Assembly: GCF_900100605.1 (NCBI RefSeq) | Contig: NZ_FNCN01000019.1 | Span: 1 to 64,000, forward strand | DNA length: 64,000 nt | DNA from: Sinosporangium album | GTDB taxonomy: Bacteria > Actinomycetota > Actinomycetes > Streptosporangiales > Streptosporangiaceae | Direction of reading: 5' to 3' | Shown here: piece after piece, positions 34,366 to 42,423 of the stretch | How the letters are laid out: each line of letters starts with the position of its first letter | Numbering within the stretch: position 1 is the stretch's first letter | The notes under the pieces: generated by a model | Database searches by the model: none | What the model was told of the DNA's origin: nothing | What the model saw: only the letters and a program-made list of their open reading frames with translations | Translations under genes and position numbers: made by a program

Positions 34366-35382
34366 TCACCGGCCCTCCGGCGGCACGCCTCCGGTGTCGG
34401 GCGCGCCTCCGGTGTCGGGCGCGCCTCCGGTGTCGAGTGGAGGGAACAGCGTGTCCAGCCTGGCCAGGAGGTCGTCGTCGAGGGCGAGGGCCAATGCCCG
34501 CTCCGCGCCGTCGAGGTGCTCCATGGTCCGGGGGCCGATGACGATCCCGGTCACCCCGGGCTGGGACAGCACCCAGGCCATGGCCACCTCGGCCGGGTCC
34601 AGCCGGAGATCCGCGCAATCGTCCTCGTAGAGGGCGATGGCCCGCCGGTGGGCGTCGAGCGCGACCTTGGCGCGGCCTTGGGCGGTTTTGACGGCGGTGC
34701 CGTCGCCGAGTTTGCGCAGCGCGCCGCCGAGTAGGCCGCCGTGGAGCGGAGACCAGGCGAACACGCCGATGCCGTACGCGAGGGCGGCCGGGATCAGGTC
34801 TACTTCGACATGCCGGGTCACGAGGTTGTAGACGCACTGCTCGGAGACCAGGCCGAGGAAGCGCCGGTCGTGGGCCGCCTCCTGGGCCGCGGCCAGATGC
34901 CATCCGCCGAAGTTGGACGACCCGACATAGCGGATCTTGCCCTGCTGGACCAGGGTCTCCATCGCCCCCCACACCTCCTCCCAGGGGGCCGACCTGTCGA
35001 CGTGGTGCATCTGGTAGAGATCAATCCAATCGGTGCGGAGCCTGCGGAGCGAGTCCTCGCACGCGGCGACGATGTGCCGGGCCGACAGGCCGCCATCATT
35101 GGGCCAGTCACTCATCGGGCTGAACACCTTGGTGCCGAGGACGACTTTCTCCCGCCGCCCGCCCCCTCCGGCGAACCACTCGCCGATGAGCTCCTCCGTC
35201 AGCCCCCGGTAGACCTGCCACCCGTAGTGGTCGGCGGTGTCGAAGAAGTTGATCCGCCGGTCCAGCGCCTCGTCCATGAGGCGGAAAGCGTCCTCCTTGG
35301 AGGTGCGGACGCCGAAGTTCAGGGTTCCGAGGCACAGCCGGCTCACCTTCAACGCGGTACGGCCGAGCCGCGAGTGCTGCAC
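34366..35382 (-). CDS. Aldo/keto reductase (voltage-channel beta-subunit-like)
   Basis: The 338-residue reductase is of the larger AKR type. It has SRLCLGTLNFG, catalytic Asp and Tyr in FFDTADHYG, Lys in VLGTKVF, His in YQMHHVDR and the cofactor loop VTGIVIGPRTMEHLDGA. The end carries three tandem copies of DTGGAP/V encoded by 18-bp DNA repeats (about 34386-34435), not seen in typical members. GTG or ATG starts near 35382 precede the conserved QHSRLGRTALKVSRLCLG. It stands alone beside the rmlB remnant. Substrate unknown. Confidence 0.92.
   Translation of the reverse strand: MQHSRLGRTALKVSRLCLGTLNFGVRTSKEDAFRLMDEALDRRINFFDTADHYGWQVYRGLTEELIGEWFAGGGGRREKVVLGTKVFSPMSDWPNDGGLSARHIVAACEDSLRRLRTDWIDLYQMHHVDRSAPWEEVWGAMETLVQQGKIRYVGSSNFGGWHLAAAQEAAHDRRFLGLVSEQCVYNLVTRHVEVDLIPAALAYGIGVFAWSPLHGGLLGGALRKLGDGTAVKTAQGRAKVALDAHRRAIALYEDDCADLRLDPAEVAMAWVLSQPGVTGIVIGPRTMEHLDGAERALALALDDDLLARLDTLFPPLDTGGAPDTGGAPDTGGVPPEGR
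34388..34435. repeat. 18-bp tandem repeat inside the aldo/keto reductase gene
   Basis: The unit GGTGTCGGGCGCGCCTCC occurs nearly three times in a row and encodes DTGGAP repeats at the protein end. Such repeats vary by replication slippage without shifting frame because the unit is a multiple of three. Confidence 0.75.
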
Positions 35383-36509
35383 GTCCCCACTTCTCCTCTC
35401 ATCTGCTTCTCGAACCGCCGCGCGCGAAGCCGCCGGACGCGGTCGAACACCGGGGAGTTATTGAAGGAGGCAGGCCCGCCAACGAAACGCGAGACCCATG
35501 GGAAAGTCTCACTTTTAGCCCCCGACGGGTCGGCGAAACCGCTCCACGGCTCGAATATGAGCGCTTGTCCGAGCGGACCGGTCGGAGCGCGTCGCCATGC
35601 TAATGGCTCCTAATGCCACAGTGGGCTGCCTCGCAGCCGACTCGGCATTAACGCAGGGTATAACACCGCACCATGGGTCACAAGGTATGCCCCGGCTTAC
35701 AGTGCCGCATGGAGCGGTGCCATCGCGAGGCGGGGACGCCCCCGGTGGCCGGGCGGCCCGACTATCTGCGGGAATATGACGGCGAGCGCAATGACCTGGG
35801 CTTATTCGGCGCCGGTGTGAAGCGGTTCGATTACGCTCGCGAATCCGCGGGACGCCGGGGATGTCCGGGGACGTTCCCGGGACGTCCTGGAGACGTTCCC
35901 GGGGACGCGGCGTCCCAGATGGCGTCCCAGATGGCGTCCCAGGTCGTGTCCCGGGTGGCGTCCCAGGCCCGTGCCGTACGGCGAGGCGGCGCGCGCGGAG
36001 CGCTCCCGGCGGGGAGGGAAAAACCCGTCCCGCAATCCCGCTGAATGCCGTCCGTATCTCCGGGTTACGTGAATTAAGGCCTGCCGCGCACCCGGCACCC
36101 GGAAATCGTTACGCTCTGTGAGCGCATTTCGACCCGGCGGAGCGTGCCCCCGCGGTGGGCAGGTCCTTTCCTTAACCCGCGGCCCGTGCGCCCTATCGGC
36201 CGCGCGGGTTTGAAAGGGGCCCACGGTCCGGCGAATACCTCGGCCGGCGGCGCCGGGCATTAGTCGCCCGTCTCCGTAGGGAGCGTCCGGGCGGTGTGCG
36301 GGGCCTGCCGTAGGGAAAGCCCTGTCCGCTCAAGAAAAAAGACAAAACATCTCCCATATTTTCCAGCGGAACCCCTGCGCCTCGGCCACAATAGGGGGCG
36401 CATCCCGGGCGGAGCCCCATGCACTTCTCCGGTTGTTCCTTGTCTCGCCGGAGACCCGCGGGATGACAGGAGAGAGACTCACTGACCACCACCTCAAAGG
36501 GGCTGGTTC
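35383..36509. other. Gene-free region with local repeats
   Basis: About 1.1 kb without a supported gene. It holds a nested inverted repeat at 35611-35650 and a run of degenerate repeats at 35850-35975 (units around GGGACGT, then GGCGTCCCAGAT). One short frame through the repeats would give ASQMASQMASQ-type peptides, but it has neither ribosome site nor family. The end is the LacI promoter region. Confidence 0.45.
35611..35650. repeat. Nested inverted repeat
   Basis: Outer arms TAATGCC/GGCATTA (35611-35617 and 35644-35650) enclose inner arms GGCTGC/GCAGCC (35624-35629 and 35633-35638). It can fold into a cruciform-like or hairpin structure; its role is unknown and no gene ends beside it. Confidence 0.5.
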
Positions 36510-37529
36510 ATGTCCGGGATCCAGCGCACGACCGTTCGACCGACCCTTGAGGCGGTCGCCGCGAGAGCCGGTGTCGGGCGCGGCACGGTCTCGCGGGTCG
36601 TCAACGGGTCGCCCAAGGTGAGCGAGAGGGCCCGCGACGCCGTGCTCCAGGCCATCGACGAGCTCGGCTACGTCCCCAACCGGGCGGCGCGCAGTCTGGT
36701 CACGCGGCGCACCGACACCGTGGCCCTGGTGGTGTCCGAGAGCCGCCGGCGGATCTTCGACGAGCCTTTCTTCGCGGACACCATCCGGGGCATCGGCGCG
36801 GCGCTGTCGGAGACGGGGCTGCAGCTCATCCTGGCGATGGCGCAGTCGAGCGAGGAGCACGAGCGCCTCGCGCGCTACCTGACATGCCAGCATGTGGACG
36901 GCGTGCTGCTGCTGGCCCTTCCCGCCGGCGACCCCCTGCCGAGCCGCCTGGAGGCGATGGGGGTGCCGACGGTGATCGGGGGCAGGCCCGTCGGAGTCGA
37001 CCCCGCGTGCTACGTGGACGTGGACAACCGGGCGGGGGCGCGGCTGGCCGTCGAGCATCTCATCGCCCGGGGCCGCCGCCGGATCGCGGCCATCGCCGGC
37101 TCTCAGGACATCGGTGCCGGGGTGGACCGCCTGGCGGGGTTCCATGACGCCGCCGACCCGGCGGGCGTGGCGGGCCCCGTCGCCTACGGCGACTTCAGCG
37201 AGGTCGGCGGCATGGTCGCCATGCGTGAGCTGCTCGCGGTCGATCCAGGCGTCGACGCGGTGTTCGCGGCGTCCGACCCGATGGCGATCGGGGCGATGCG
37301 GGTGCTGCGGGAACGCGGCCTGGCCGTGCCGGGCGACATCGCCGTGGCGGGGTTCGACGATTCGGGCGCGGCCGCGCACACCGATCCCCCGCTCACCACC
37401 GTGCACCAGCCGACCGACACCATGGGGCGGCGGATGGCGCACCTGCTGATCGCCCGCATCAACGGCGACACGCCGCTGACGCCCGCGGTGATCCTCTCTC
37501 CGCACCTGGTCGCCCGAGCGTCCACCTGA
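36510..37529 (+). CDS. LacI-family transcriptional regulator
   Basis: A 339-residue regulator. The N-terminal helix-turn-helix and hinge (TLEAVAARAGVGRGTVSRVVNGSPKVSERARDAVLQAIDELGYVPNRAARSLVTRRTD) is canonical. A periplasmic-binding-like sugar domain follows (RRRIAAIAGSQDIGAGVDRLAGF, AVFAASDPMAIGAMRVLRERG, DIAVAGFDDSGAAAHTDPPLTTV). The stretch after DRLAGFHDA is several residues shorter than usual. AAGGGG precedes the ATG at 36510. A small gene follows 85 bp later and may be co-transcribed, but no sugar transporter is nearby, so its target is unknown. Confidence 0.93.
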   Translation: MSGIQRTTVRPTLEAVAARAGVGRGTVSRVVNGSPKVSERARDAVLQAIDELGYVPNRAARSLVTRRTDTVALVVSESRRRIFDEPFFADTIRGIGAALSETGLQLILAMAQSSEEHERLARYLTCQHVDGVLLLALPAGDPLPSRLEAMGVPTVIGGRPVGVDPACYVDVDNRAGARLAVEHLIARGRRRIAAIAGSQDIGAGVDRLAGFHDAADPAGVAGPVAYGDFSEVGGMVAMRELLAVDPGVDAVFAASDPMAIGAMRVLRERGLAVPGDIAVAGFDDSGAAAHTDPPLTTVHQPTDTMGRRMAHLLIARINGDTPLTPAVILSPHLVARAST

Positions 37530-37614
37530 AGCCCCGCGGCGGACGACGATCCGGCCTGGAAGGTTGAGCGAACCCGTCCTCCGCCCGGCCGACCGCATCA
37601 TGAAGGGACCATCT

Positions 37615-38040
37615 GTGCCCGACTCCCCCGCGCCCATCGACGCCGTGCCACGACGCTACATCCTGAGCCTGGGCGGCTGGCATGCGGAGATCAACGAGCG
37701 GGGCGCCGCCGTCCTGTCGCTGAGCCGCGGCGGCCGGTCCCGCCCGCCGCTGCCGAGGGTGCCGTACGGCCCCGCCGCCGACGCCGACTGGCGGCTCACC
37801 GAGCTGGTCGTGGTGGAGGACGACTGCGGGTTCGCCACGCTGGTCCACGTGCTGCCGCCGGAGGACGGGAGACCGGAGCTGCGGCTCCAGGTGAGATACG
37901 ACTTCAGCATCGAGGGGTTCACCACCGCGTTCACCGTCGAGAACACCGGCGGTCGCGCCGGGGCGGTGGAGCTCGGCGGCACGGTGGTGACCCTGTATCC
38001 GGGTGACAGGCATGTGAGCGTGTCCACCGACTCCGTCTGA
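37615..38040 (+). CDS. Hypothetical protein after the LacI gene
   Basis: The 141-residue protein is beta-strand rich with alternating polar and hydrophobic residues (YILSLGGWHAEINERGAAVLSLSRGGR, LRLQVRYDFSIEGFTTAFTVEN). The pattern recalls the N-terminal part of galactose-mutarotase-like folds, but there is no catalytic His pair and I would not assign a function. The GTG at 37615 is preferred because AAGGGA lies seven bases upstream; the frame opens at 37564. It lies on the same strand as the LacI gene and before an unrelated FAD monooxygenase. Confidence 0.6.
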   Translation: MPDSPAPIDAVPRRYILSLGGWHAEINERGAAVLSLSRGGRSRPPLPRVPYGPAADADWRLTELVVVEDDCGFATLVHVLPPEDGRPELRLQVRYDFSIEGFTTAFTVENTGGRAGAVELGGTVVTLYPGDRHVSVSTDSV

Positions 38041-38119
38041 GCGTCTCCGACGGCGATCGCGCCGCGCCGTTCAGCGCGGCGCGTTGCCGTGTCCGGCGTC
38101 CCGGCGATGAGATGGGGTC

Positions 38120-39346
38120 ATGGACACGGCATGTGTAATCGCAGGTGGCGGCCCTGCCGGGGCGATGCTGGGCCTCTTGCTCGCGCGTTCGGGCGTCGAT
38201 GTGACCCTGCTGGAGAAGCACGCGGACTTCCTGCGGGACTTCCGCGGCGACACGATCCATCCGTCGACGCTTCACGTGCTCGACGAGCTGGGGTTGGCCG
38301 AGGAGTTCCACCGTCTTCCCCACCACAAGATGTACTCGTTGACCTTCCAGGCCGACCGCGGCAGCAGCTTGGTGGCCGACCTTCGCGGGCTCCCGGGGAA
38401 GTACAACTACATTGCCTTCATCCCGCAATGGGATTTCCTCACCCTGGTGATCACAGAGGCGAGGCGCTACCCCAACTTCCGGCTGATCATGGAGGCGGAG
38501 GCGACGGATGTGATCCACGAGGACGGTGTGGTTCGCGGAGTGCGCTATCGCGACCCTTCCGGCACCGAACACCGGATCGGGGCGAGACTGACCGTCGGAG
38601 CCGACGGCCGGAGCTCGGATGTGCGGCGGGCCGTCGGCCTCGCGCCCCGGGATCTCGGCGCTCCCATGGACGTCGTCTGGTTCCGGCTCCCGATGGAGGA
38701 GGGAGACCCCAAGGACATGTTCCTGCGGGCGTCCACGGGCGGTTTCATGGTGTGCATCAACAGGGACACCTACTGGCAGCTCGCCTACGTGATCGCGAAG
38801 GGCGGGTTCGGGCGGCTGAAGGCGGCGGGGATCGAGGGGTTCCGGGAGTCGGTGGCGCGGCTCCTGCCGTACTTCGCCGGACGGCTGGAGGGGATCAGGA
38901 GCTTTGACGACGTGAGCGTGCTGGTGGTGGCGCTCAACCGGCTGCGCCGCTGGCACCTGCCCGGGCTGCTGTTCCTCGGGGACGCCGCGCACGCGATGTC
39001 CCCGGTGTTCGGCGTCGGGATCAACCTCGCGATCCAGGACGCCGTCGCGGCGGCCAATCTGCTGGCCGAACCGCTGCGCTCCGGGGCCGAGATCCCCGAC
39101 TCGATGCTGGCCCGCGTCCAACAGCGGCGGGAGTTCCCCACGAAAGTCACCCAGTTCGCCCAGCGGATCGTCCAGAATCGCGTGATACGCCCGACGCTGG
39201 AGGCCATGGCGGCCCCGCCTCCGATTCCCGAGTTCGTGAACGCCCTGCCCTTCACCCGGTCGGTGGCGCGGCGCTTCGTCGGTCTCGGGGTGCGCCCGGA
39301 GCACGTACGGATCGCTCCGGCGGCCCCACCTGGTGGTCTGGGATAG
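38120..39346 (+). CDS. FAD-dependent monooxygenase (PHBH-like group A)
   Basis: A 408-residue flavoprotein of the p-hydroxybenzoate-hydroxylase fold. It has the FAD motif VIAGGGPAGAMLGLLLARSG, the DG motif VGADGRSSDVRR and the GD motif LLFLGDAAHAMSPVFGVGINLAIQDA. These enzymes hydroxylate aromatic or polyketide substrates with NAD(P)H and oxygen. The pattern after the FAD motif (LEKHADFLRDFRGDTIHPSTLHVLDELGL) is common in actinomycete members of unknown substrate. The ATG at 38120 directly precedes the Rossmann fold. No biosynthetic cluster surrounds it. Confidence 0.92.
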   Translation: MDTACVIAGGGPAGAMLGLLLARSGVDVTLLEKHADFLRDFRGDTIHPSTLHVLDELGLAEEFHRLPHHKMYSLTFQADRGSSLVADLRGLPGKYNYIAFIPQWDFLTLVITEARRYPNFRLIMEAEATDVIHEDGVVRGVRYRDPSGTEHRIGARLTVGADGRSSDVRRAVGLAPRDLGAPMDVVWFRLPMEEGDPKDMFLRASTGGFMVCINRDTYWQLAYVIAKGGFGRLKAAGIEGFRESVARLLPYFAGRLEGIRSFDDVSVLVVALNRLRRWHLPGLLFLGDAAHAMSPVFGVGINLAIQDAVAAANLLAEPLRSGAEIPDSMLARVQQRREFPTKVTQFAQRIVQNRVIRPTLEAMAAPPPIPEFVNALPFTRSVARRFVGLGVRPEHVRIAPAAPPGGLG

Positions 39347-39441
39347 TCTGACCGGAGAAATCCCCCCGCTCCACCCAACCGTTTCTCAGAGAACGGACAG
39401 GCTGCCGACCTGAGTTCACAGGTGCAATAGCCTGGTGTGTT

Positions 39442-40782
39442 GTGAGCGCTGAACCGATCAATCTCGATTCCTGGCGGGAACTCCCCGCCGCTCAGCAGCC
39501 CGAGTGGCCTGACCGTGACGAGTTGACCAGGGTCGTCGGCAAACTCGCCGTCGCCCCACCGCTGGTGTTCGCCGGCGAATGCGACCAGCTCAAGACCGAG
39601 CTGGCCGCCGTCGTGCGCGGCGACGCCTTCGTGCTGCAGGGCGGCGACTGCGCCGAGACCTTCGCCGGAGCGACCGCCGAGGCCGTCCGCAACAAGATCA
39701 AGACCCTGCTCCAGATGGCCATCGTCCTGACCTACGCGGGCAGCGTGCCGGTGGTCAAGATCGGCCGGATGGCCGGGCAGTTCGCCAAGCCGAGGTCCAG
39801 CTCGGTCGAGGTCCGCGACGGTGCCGAGCTCCCCGCCTACCGGGGCGACATGGTCAACGGCTTCGAATTCACCGCCGAGGACAGGAGGCCGAACCCCGAA
39901 CGGCTGCTGCGCGCCTACCACTCGGCCGCGGTCACGCTCAATCTTTGCCGGGCTTTCACCAAGGGCGGATACGCGGACCTGCGCCAGGTGCACACGTGGA
40001 ACCGCGACTTCGTGGCCGAGTCACCGGCCGGGAGGCGCTATGAGCAGCTCGCCAGAGAGATCGACCAGGCTCTGTCGTTCATGCACGCGTGCGGGGCCAA
40101 CCCGTCGGAGTTCCACACCGTGGAGTTCTACTCCTCGCACGAGGCGCTGATCCTCGACTACGACCGCGCGCTCACCCGCATCGACTCGCGCACCGGCCTG
40201 CCGTACGACGTGTCCGCGCACATGGTGTGGATCGGCGAGCGCACCCGGCAGCTCGACGGCGCCCACGTCGAGTTCTTCAGCCGGATCCGCAACCCCATCG
40301 GCGTCAAGCTCGGCCCCACCACCTCGCCCGACGACGCCTTGGCCCTGGTGCGCAAGCTCAACCCCGAGAACGAGCCGGGACGGCTGACCTTCATCACGCG
40401 CATGGGCGCCGGCAGGATCCGGGACGTGCTCCCCGACCTCGTCGAGAAGGTCACGGCGAGCGGCGCTCAGATCGCGTGGATCTGCGACCCCATGCACGGC
40501 AACACCTTCGAGGCTCCGAGCGGCCACAAGACCAGGCGCCTCGATGACGTGCTGGACGAGGTCGCGGGCTTCTTCGAAGTGCACCGCGCCCTCGGCACCC
40601 ACCCGGGCGGCATCCACATCGAGTTCACCGGCGACGACGTCACCGAGTGCGTCGGCGGCGGCCACGCCATCGCCGAGGACGACCTGTCCCGTCGTTACGA
40701 GACCGCGTGCGATCCGCGGCTCAACCGCAGCCAGTCGCTCGACCTCGCGTTCCGCGTCGCGGAGCTCTACCGGGCGATCTGA
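39442..40782 (+). CDS. 3-deoxy-7-phosphoheptulonate synthase, class II
   Basis: The 446-residue enzyme condenses phosphoenolpyruvate and erythrose 4-phosphate, the first step of the shikimate pathway. Class II (plant/mycobacterial AroG-like) motifs are LQGGDCAETFA, KIGRMAGQFAKPRS, YRGDMVNGFEF, RVHTWN-type block, EFYSSHEALILDYDRALTR, GVKLGPTTSPDD and CDPMHGNTFE. The length is close to the usual 450-470. The GTG at 39442 has no clear ribosome site; the ATAGCCT stretch 15 bp upstream may be a -10 box of a leaderless transcript. A strong terminator follows. Confidence 0.95.
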   Translation: MSAEPINLDSWRELPAAQQPEWPDRDELTRVVGKLAVAPPLVFAGECDQLKTELAAVVRGDAFVLQGGDCAETFAGATAEAVRNKIKTLLQMAIVLTYAGSVPVVKIGRMAGQFAKPRSSSVEVRDGAELPAYRGDMVNGFEFTAEDRRPNPERLLRAYHSAAVTLNLCRAFTKGGYADLRQVHTWNRDFVAESPAGRRYEQLAREIDQALSFMHACGANPSEFHTVEFYSSHEALILDYDRALTRIDSRTGLPYDVSAHMVWIGERTRQLDGAHVEFFSRIRNPIGVKLGPTTSPDDALALVRKLNPENEPGRLTFITRMGAGRIRDVLPDLVEKVTASGAQIAWICDPMHGNTFEAPSGHKTRRLDDVLDEVAGFFEVHRALGTHPGGIHIEFTGDDVTECVGGGHAIAEDDLSRRYETACDPRLNRSQSLDLAFRVAELYRAI

Positions 40783-40802
40783 CGGGCGGCCTGATCAAAA
40801 TC

Positions 40803-40838
40803 GTGAAGGGCCCGGGCCGTATGGCCCGGGCCCTTCAC
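40803..40838. terminator. Bidirectional terminator between DAHP synthase and thioredoxin
   Basis: A perfect 16-bp stem (40803-40818 with 40823-40838) and loop GTAT between two convergent genes. Confidence 0.88.
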
Positions 40839-40863
40839 GGGTTCGCGGCACCCGCCGCGGCGG

Positions 40864-41241
40864 TCACTTCTTGTCGTCGGCGGCGCTCATTTCGGAGGCG
40901 ATCTCGGAGCGGATCGTCTCCATGTCGAGGGCGCGGACCTGACCGATGAGGTCTTCGAGCGCGGCGGCGGGCAGCGCGCCGGGCTGCTGGAACACGACGA
41001 TGCCGTCGCGGATCGCCATCACGGTCGGGATGGACCGGATCTCGAAGCCCTCGGAGAGCGCGGGCTGGGCGTCGGTGTCGATTTTTCCGAAGGTGATGTC
41101 GGTGTGCTTATCCGATGCCTTCTCGAAGATCGGTCCAAATGTGCGGCATGGACCGCACCACGCGGCCCAGAAGTCCAGCAGCACAATCCCCTGGTCCGCG
41201 ACCTCATTGAAGTTCTGCTCAGTGATCTCGACCGTCGCCAC
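40864..41241 (-). CDS. Thioredoxin
   Basis: The 125-residue protein has a complete thioredoxin fold and the active site WCGPC at residues 28-32. The cis-proline is in RSIPTVMAIRDG. The C-terminal 15 residues (ETIRSEIASEMSAADDKK) form a charged extension. It reduces protein disulfides with thioredoxin reductase, which is not encoded here. The ATG at 41241 follows GGAGGAACC. A second thioredoxin is expected near the replication origin, so I do not assign trxA. Confidence 0.93.
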   Translation of the reverse strand: MATVEITEQNFNEVADQGIVLLDFWAAWCGPCRTFGPIFEKASDKHTDITFGKIDTDAQPALSEGFEIRSIPTVMAIRDGIVVFQQPGALPAAALEDLIGQVRALDMETIRSEIASEMSAADDKK

Positions 41242-41753
41242 CAGTGGTTCCTCCGTCTCGGCGTTTGCTGTCCAGGTGTGACAACCACCCGCCGCCGCTC
41301 AGCATTCCATGCTTCGCCGCCGCTGCGCCCGCCCCGCGCCGAATCTTTCGGGACGGAGTTCGGCGCCGCGCGCCCTGGCGGGCCGTGCGCACAAATCCTG
41401 GCGCGTTCCAATCTTCACGGCCGAACAGGGGCGCCGTGGCTGCCACTATTCGGCGGCAAACGATGGCACGCAATGCCCATAGGACAAAAACCGGGTTAGC
41501 CATGATCCGAAACTCCCCCGGCGGTGAACACGAGCCCCGCCCATGTTCCAACCATGCACTTCACCCGAAGACAGGCGAATCATCATCGACTTCCGGCGGG
41601 GACCGAAACCCTATCCAAACGATCTCCGGACGGGACATATAGGCAGGTTCCGGACAGCCCACATCCCAAAAACCGCAGGTAGAACGATTCGAAACTCGAA
41701 CGTTATGTATATATCGATATAAAGTGTGAAATCTGGATATACGATCGCGGTTC
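41242..41753. other. Intergenic region before the GPP34 gene
   Basis: About 510 bp without a convincing gene. It becomes strikingly AT-rich from 41680. A 12-bp perfect palindrome, TATATCGATATA, lies at 41710-41721, about 33 bp before the GPP34 start, a probable operator overlapping the promoter. Confidence 0.5.
41710..41721. promoter_or_regulatory. Palindrome TATATCGATATA upstream of the GPP34 gene
   Basis: A perfect palindrome in an AT-rich patch of an otherwise GC-rich chromosome. TATCGATA-type sites are bound by several dimeric regulators. The cognate regulator is not in the neighbourhood. Confidence 0.5.
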
Positions 41754-42398
41754 GTGTCCAAAGATCATCTTTCGGGCTTCCGGCTGGCCGATGACCTGTT
41801 CTTTGTCTTGCACAACGACAGGACCGGCCGGATGCGGCTGAACCAGCGAGTGACAGGCCTAGGACTGGCCGGCGCCGTACTCGGCGAGCTCATGTTGGCC
41901 GGACGTATCACGGCAGGCATGGCCGTGGGAGAAGTGCGACTAGCCGTAGTCGACATGACACCCACTGGCGACAATCCCACGCAAGAAGCGCTGAATCACA
42001 TCATCGCCGAACCGTCGCACTCCTTCCGTACCTGGCTGCAGTTCCTCGGCCAGACGGCACAGGCCAACGTGGCGGCCCGGATGATCGAATCCGGCCACAT
42101 CCACAGGCCGCGGCGATCATGGCTGAGCAAAACCCCCGCCTACATTCCGGTGGACACCAACACCGCGGTGTGGCCCACCGGGCGGCTCAACCTTGCGATG
42201 CAGCGCCGAAACGCGCTCACCGAGCAGGACGCGGTCCTGCTGGGCCTGCTTATGGCCTGTGGCGGCGAGAGGGCTTTTCTGTGGGAGCGCGACCCGGAAT
42301 ACCTGGCCCAGACGACCGCCTCACTCCCCGCGCACCTGCGCGAACTCATCGCGCAAACCGAAGCTGCTGTCGGCGACGCCGTCATCAGCCGACGATGA
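41754..42398 (+). CDS. GPP34 (GOLPH3/Vps74-like) family protein
   Basis: A 214-residue all-helical protein. The start FRLADDLFFVLHNDRTGRMRLN, the hydrophobic LGLAGAVLGELMLAGRI and the LTEQDAVLLGLLMACGG stretch are typical of the GPP34 family. In eukaryotes these proteins bind phosphatidylinositol 4-phosphate; in actinomycetes they are frequent and of unknown function, possibly membrane association. The GTG at 41754 is likely. An amino-acid permease gene starts 25 bp after the stop, so the two are probably one transcript, with an acetyltransferase third. A palindrome lies in the promoter. Confidence 0.85.
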   Translation: MSKDHLSGFRLADDLFFVLHNDRTGRMRLNQRVTGLGLAGAVLGELMLAGRITAGMAVGEVRLAVVDMTPTGDNPTQEALNHIIAEPSHSFRTWLQFLGQTAQANVAARMIESGHIHRPRRSWLSKTPAYIPVDTNTAVWPTGRLNLAMQRRNALTEQDAVLLGLLMACGGERAFLWERDPEYLAQTTASLPAHLRELIAQTEAAVGDAVISRR

Positions 42399-42423
42399 AC
42401 CCACCCCCTTCACGGAGTACGTA

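Noticed and set aside
35673-36044. 123-codon frame with ASQM repeats
   Set aside because: The repeats are DNA-level GGCGTCCCAGAT units; no ribosome site and no family. Kept only as part of a repeat-bearing gap.
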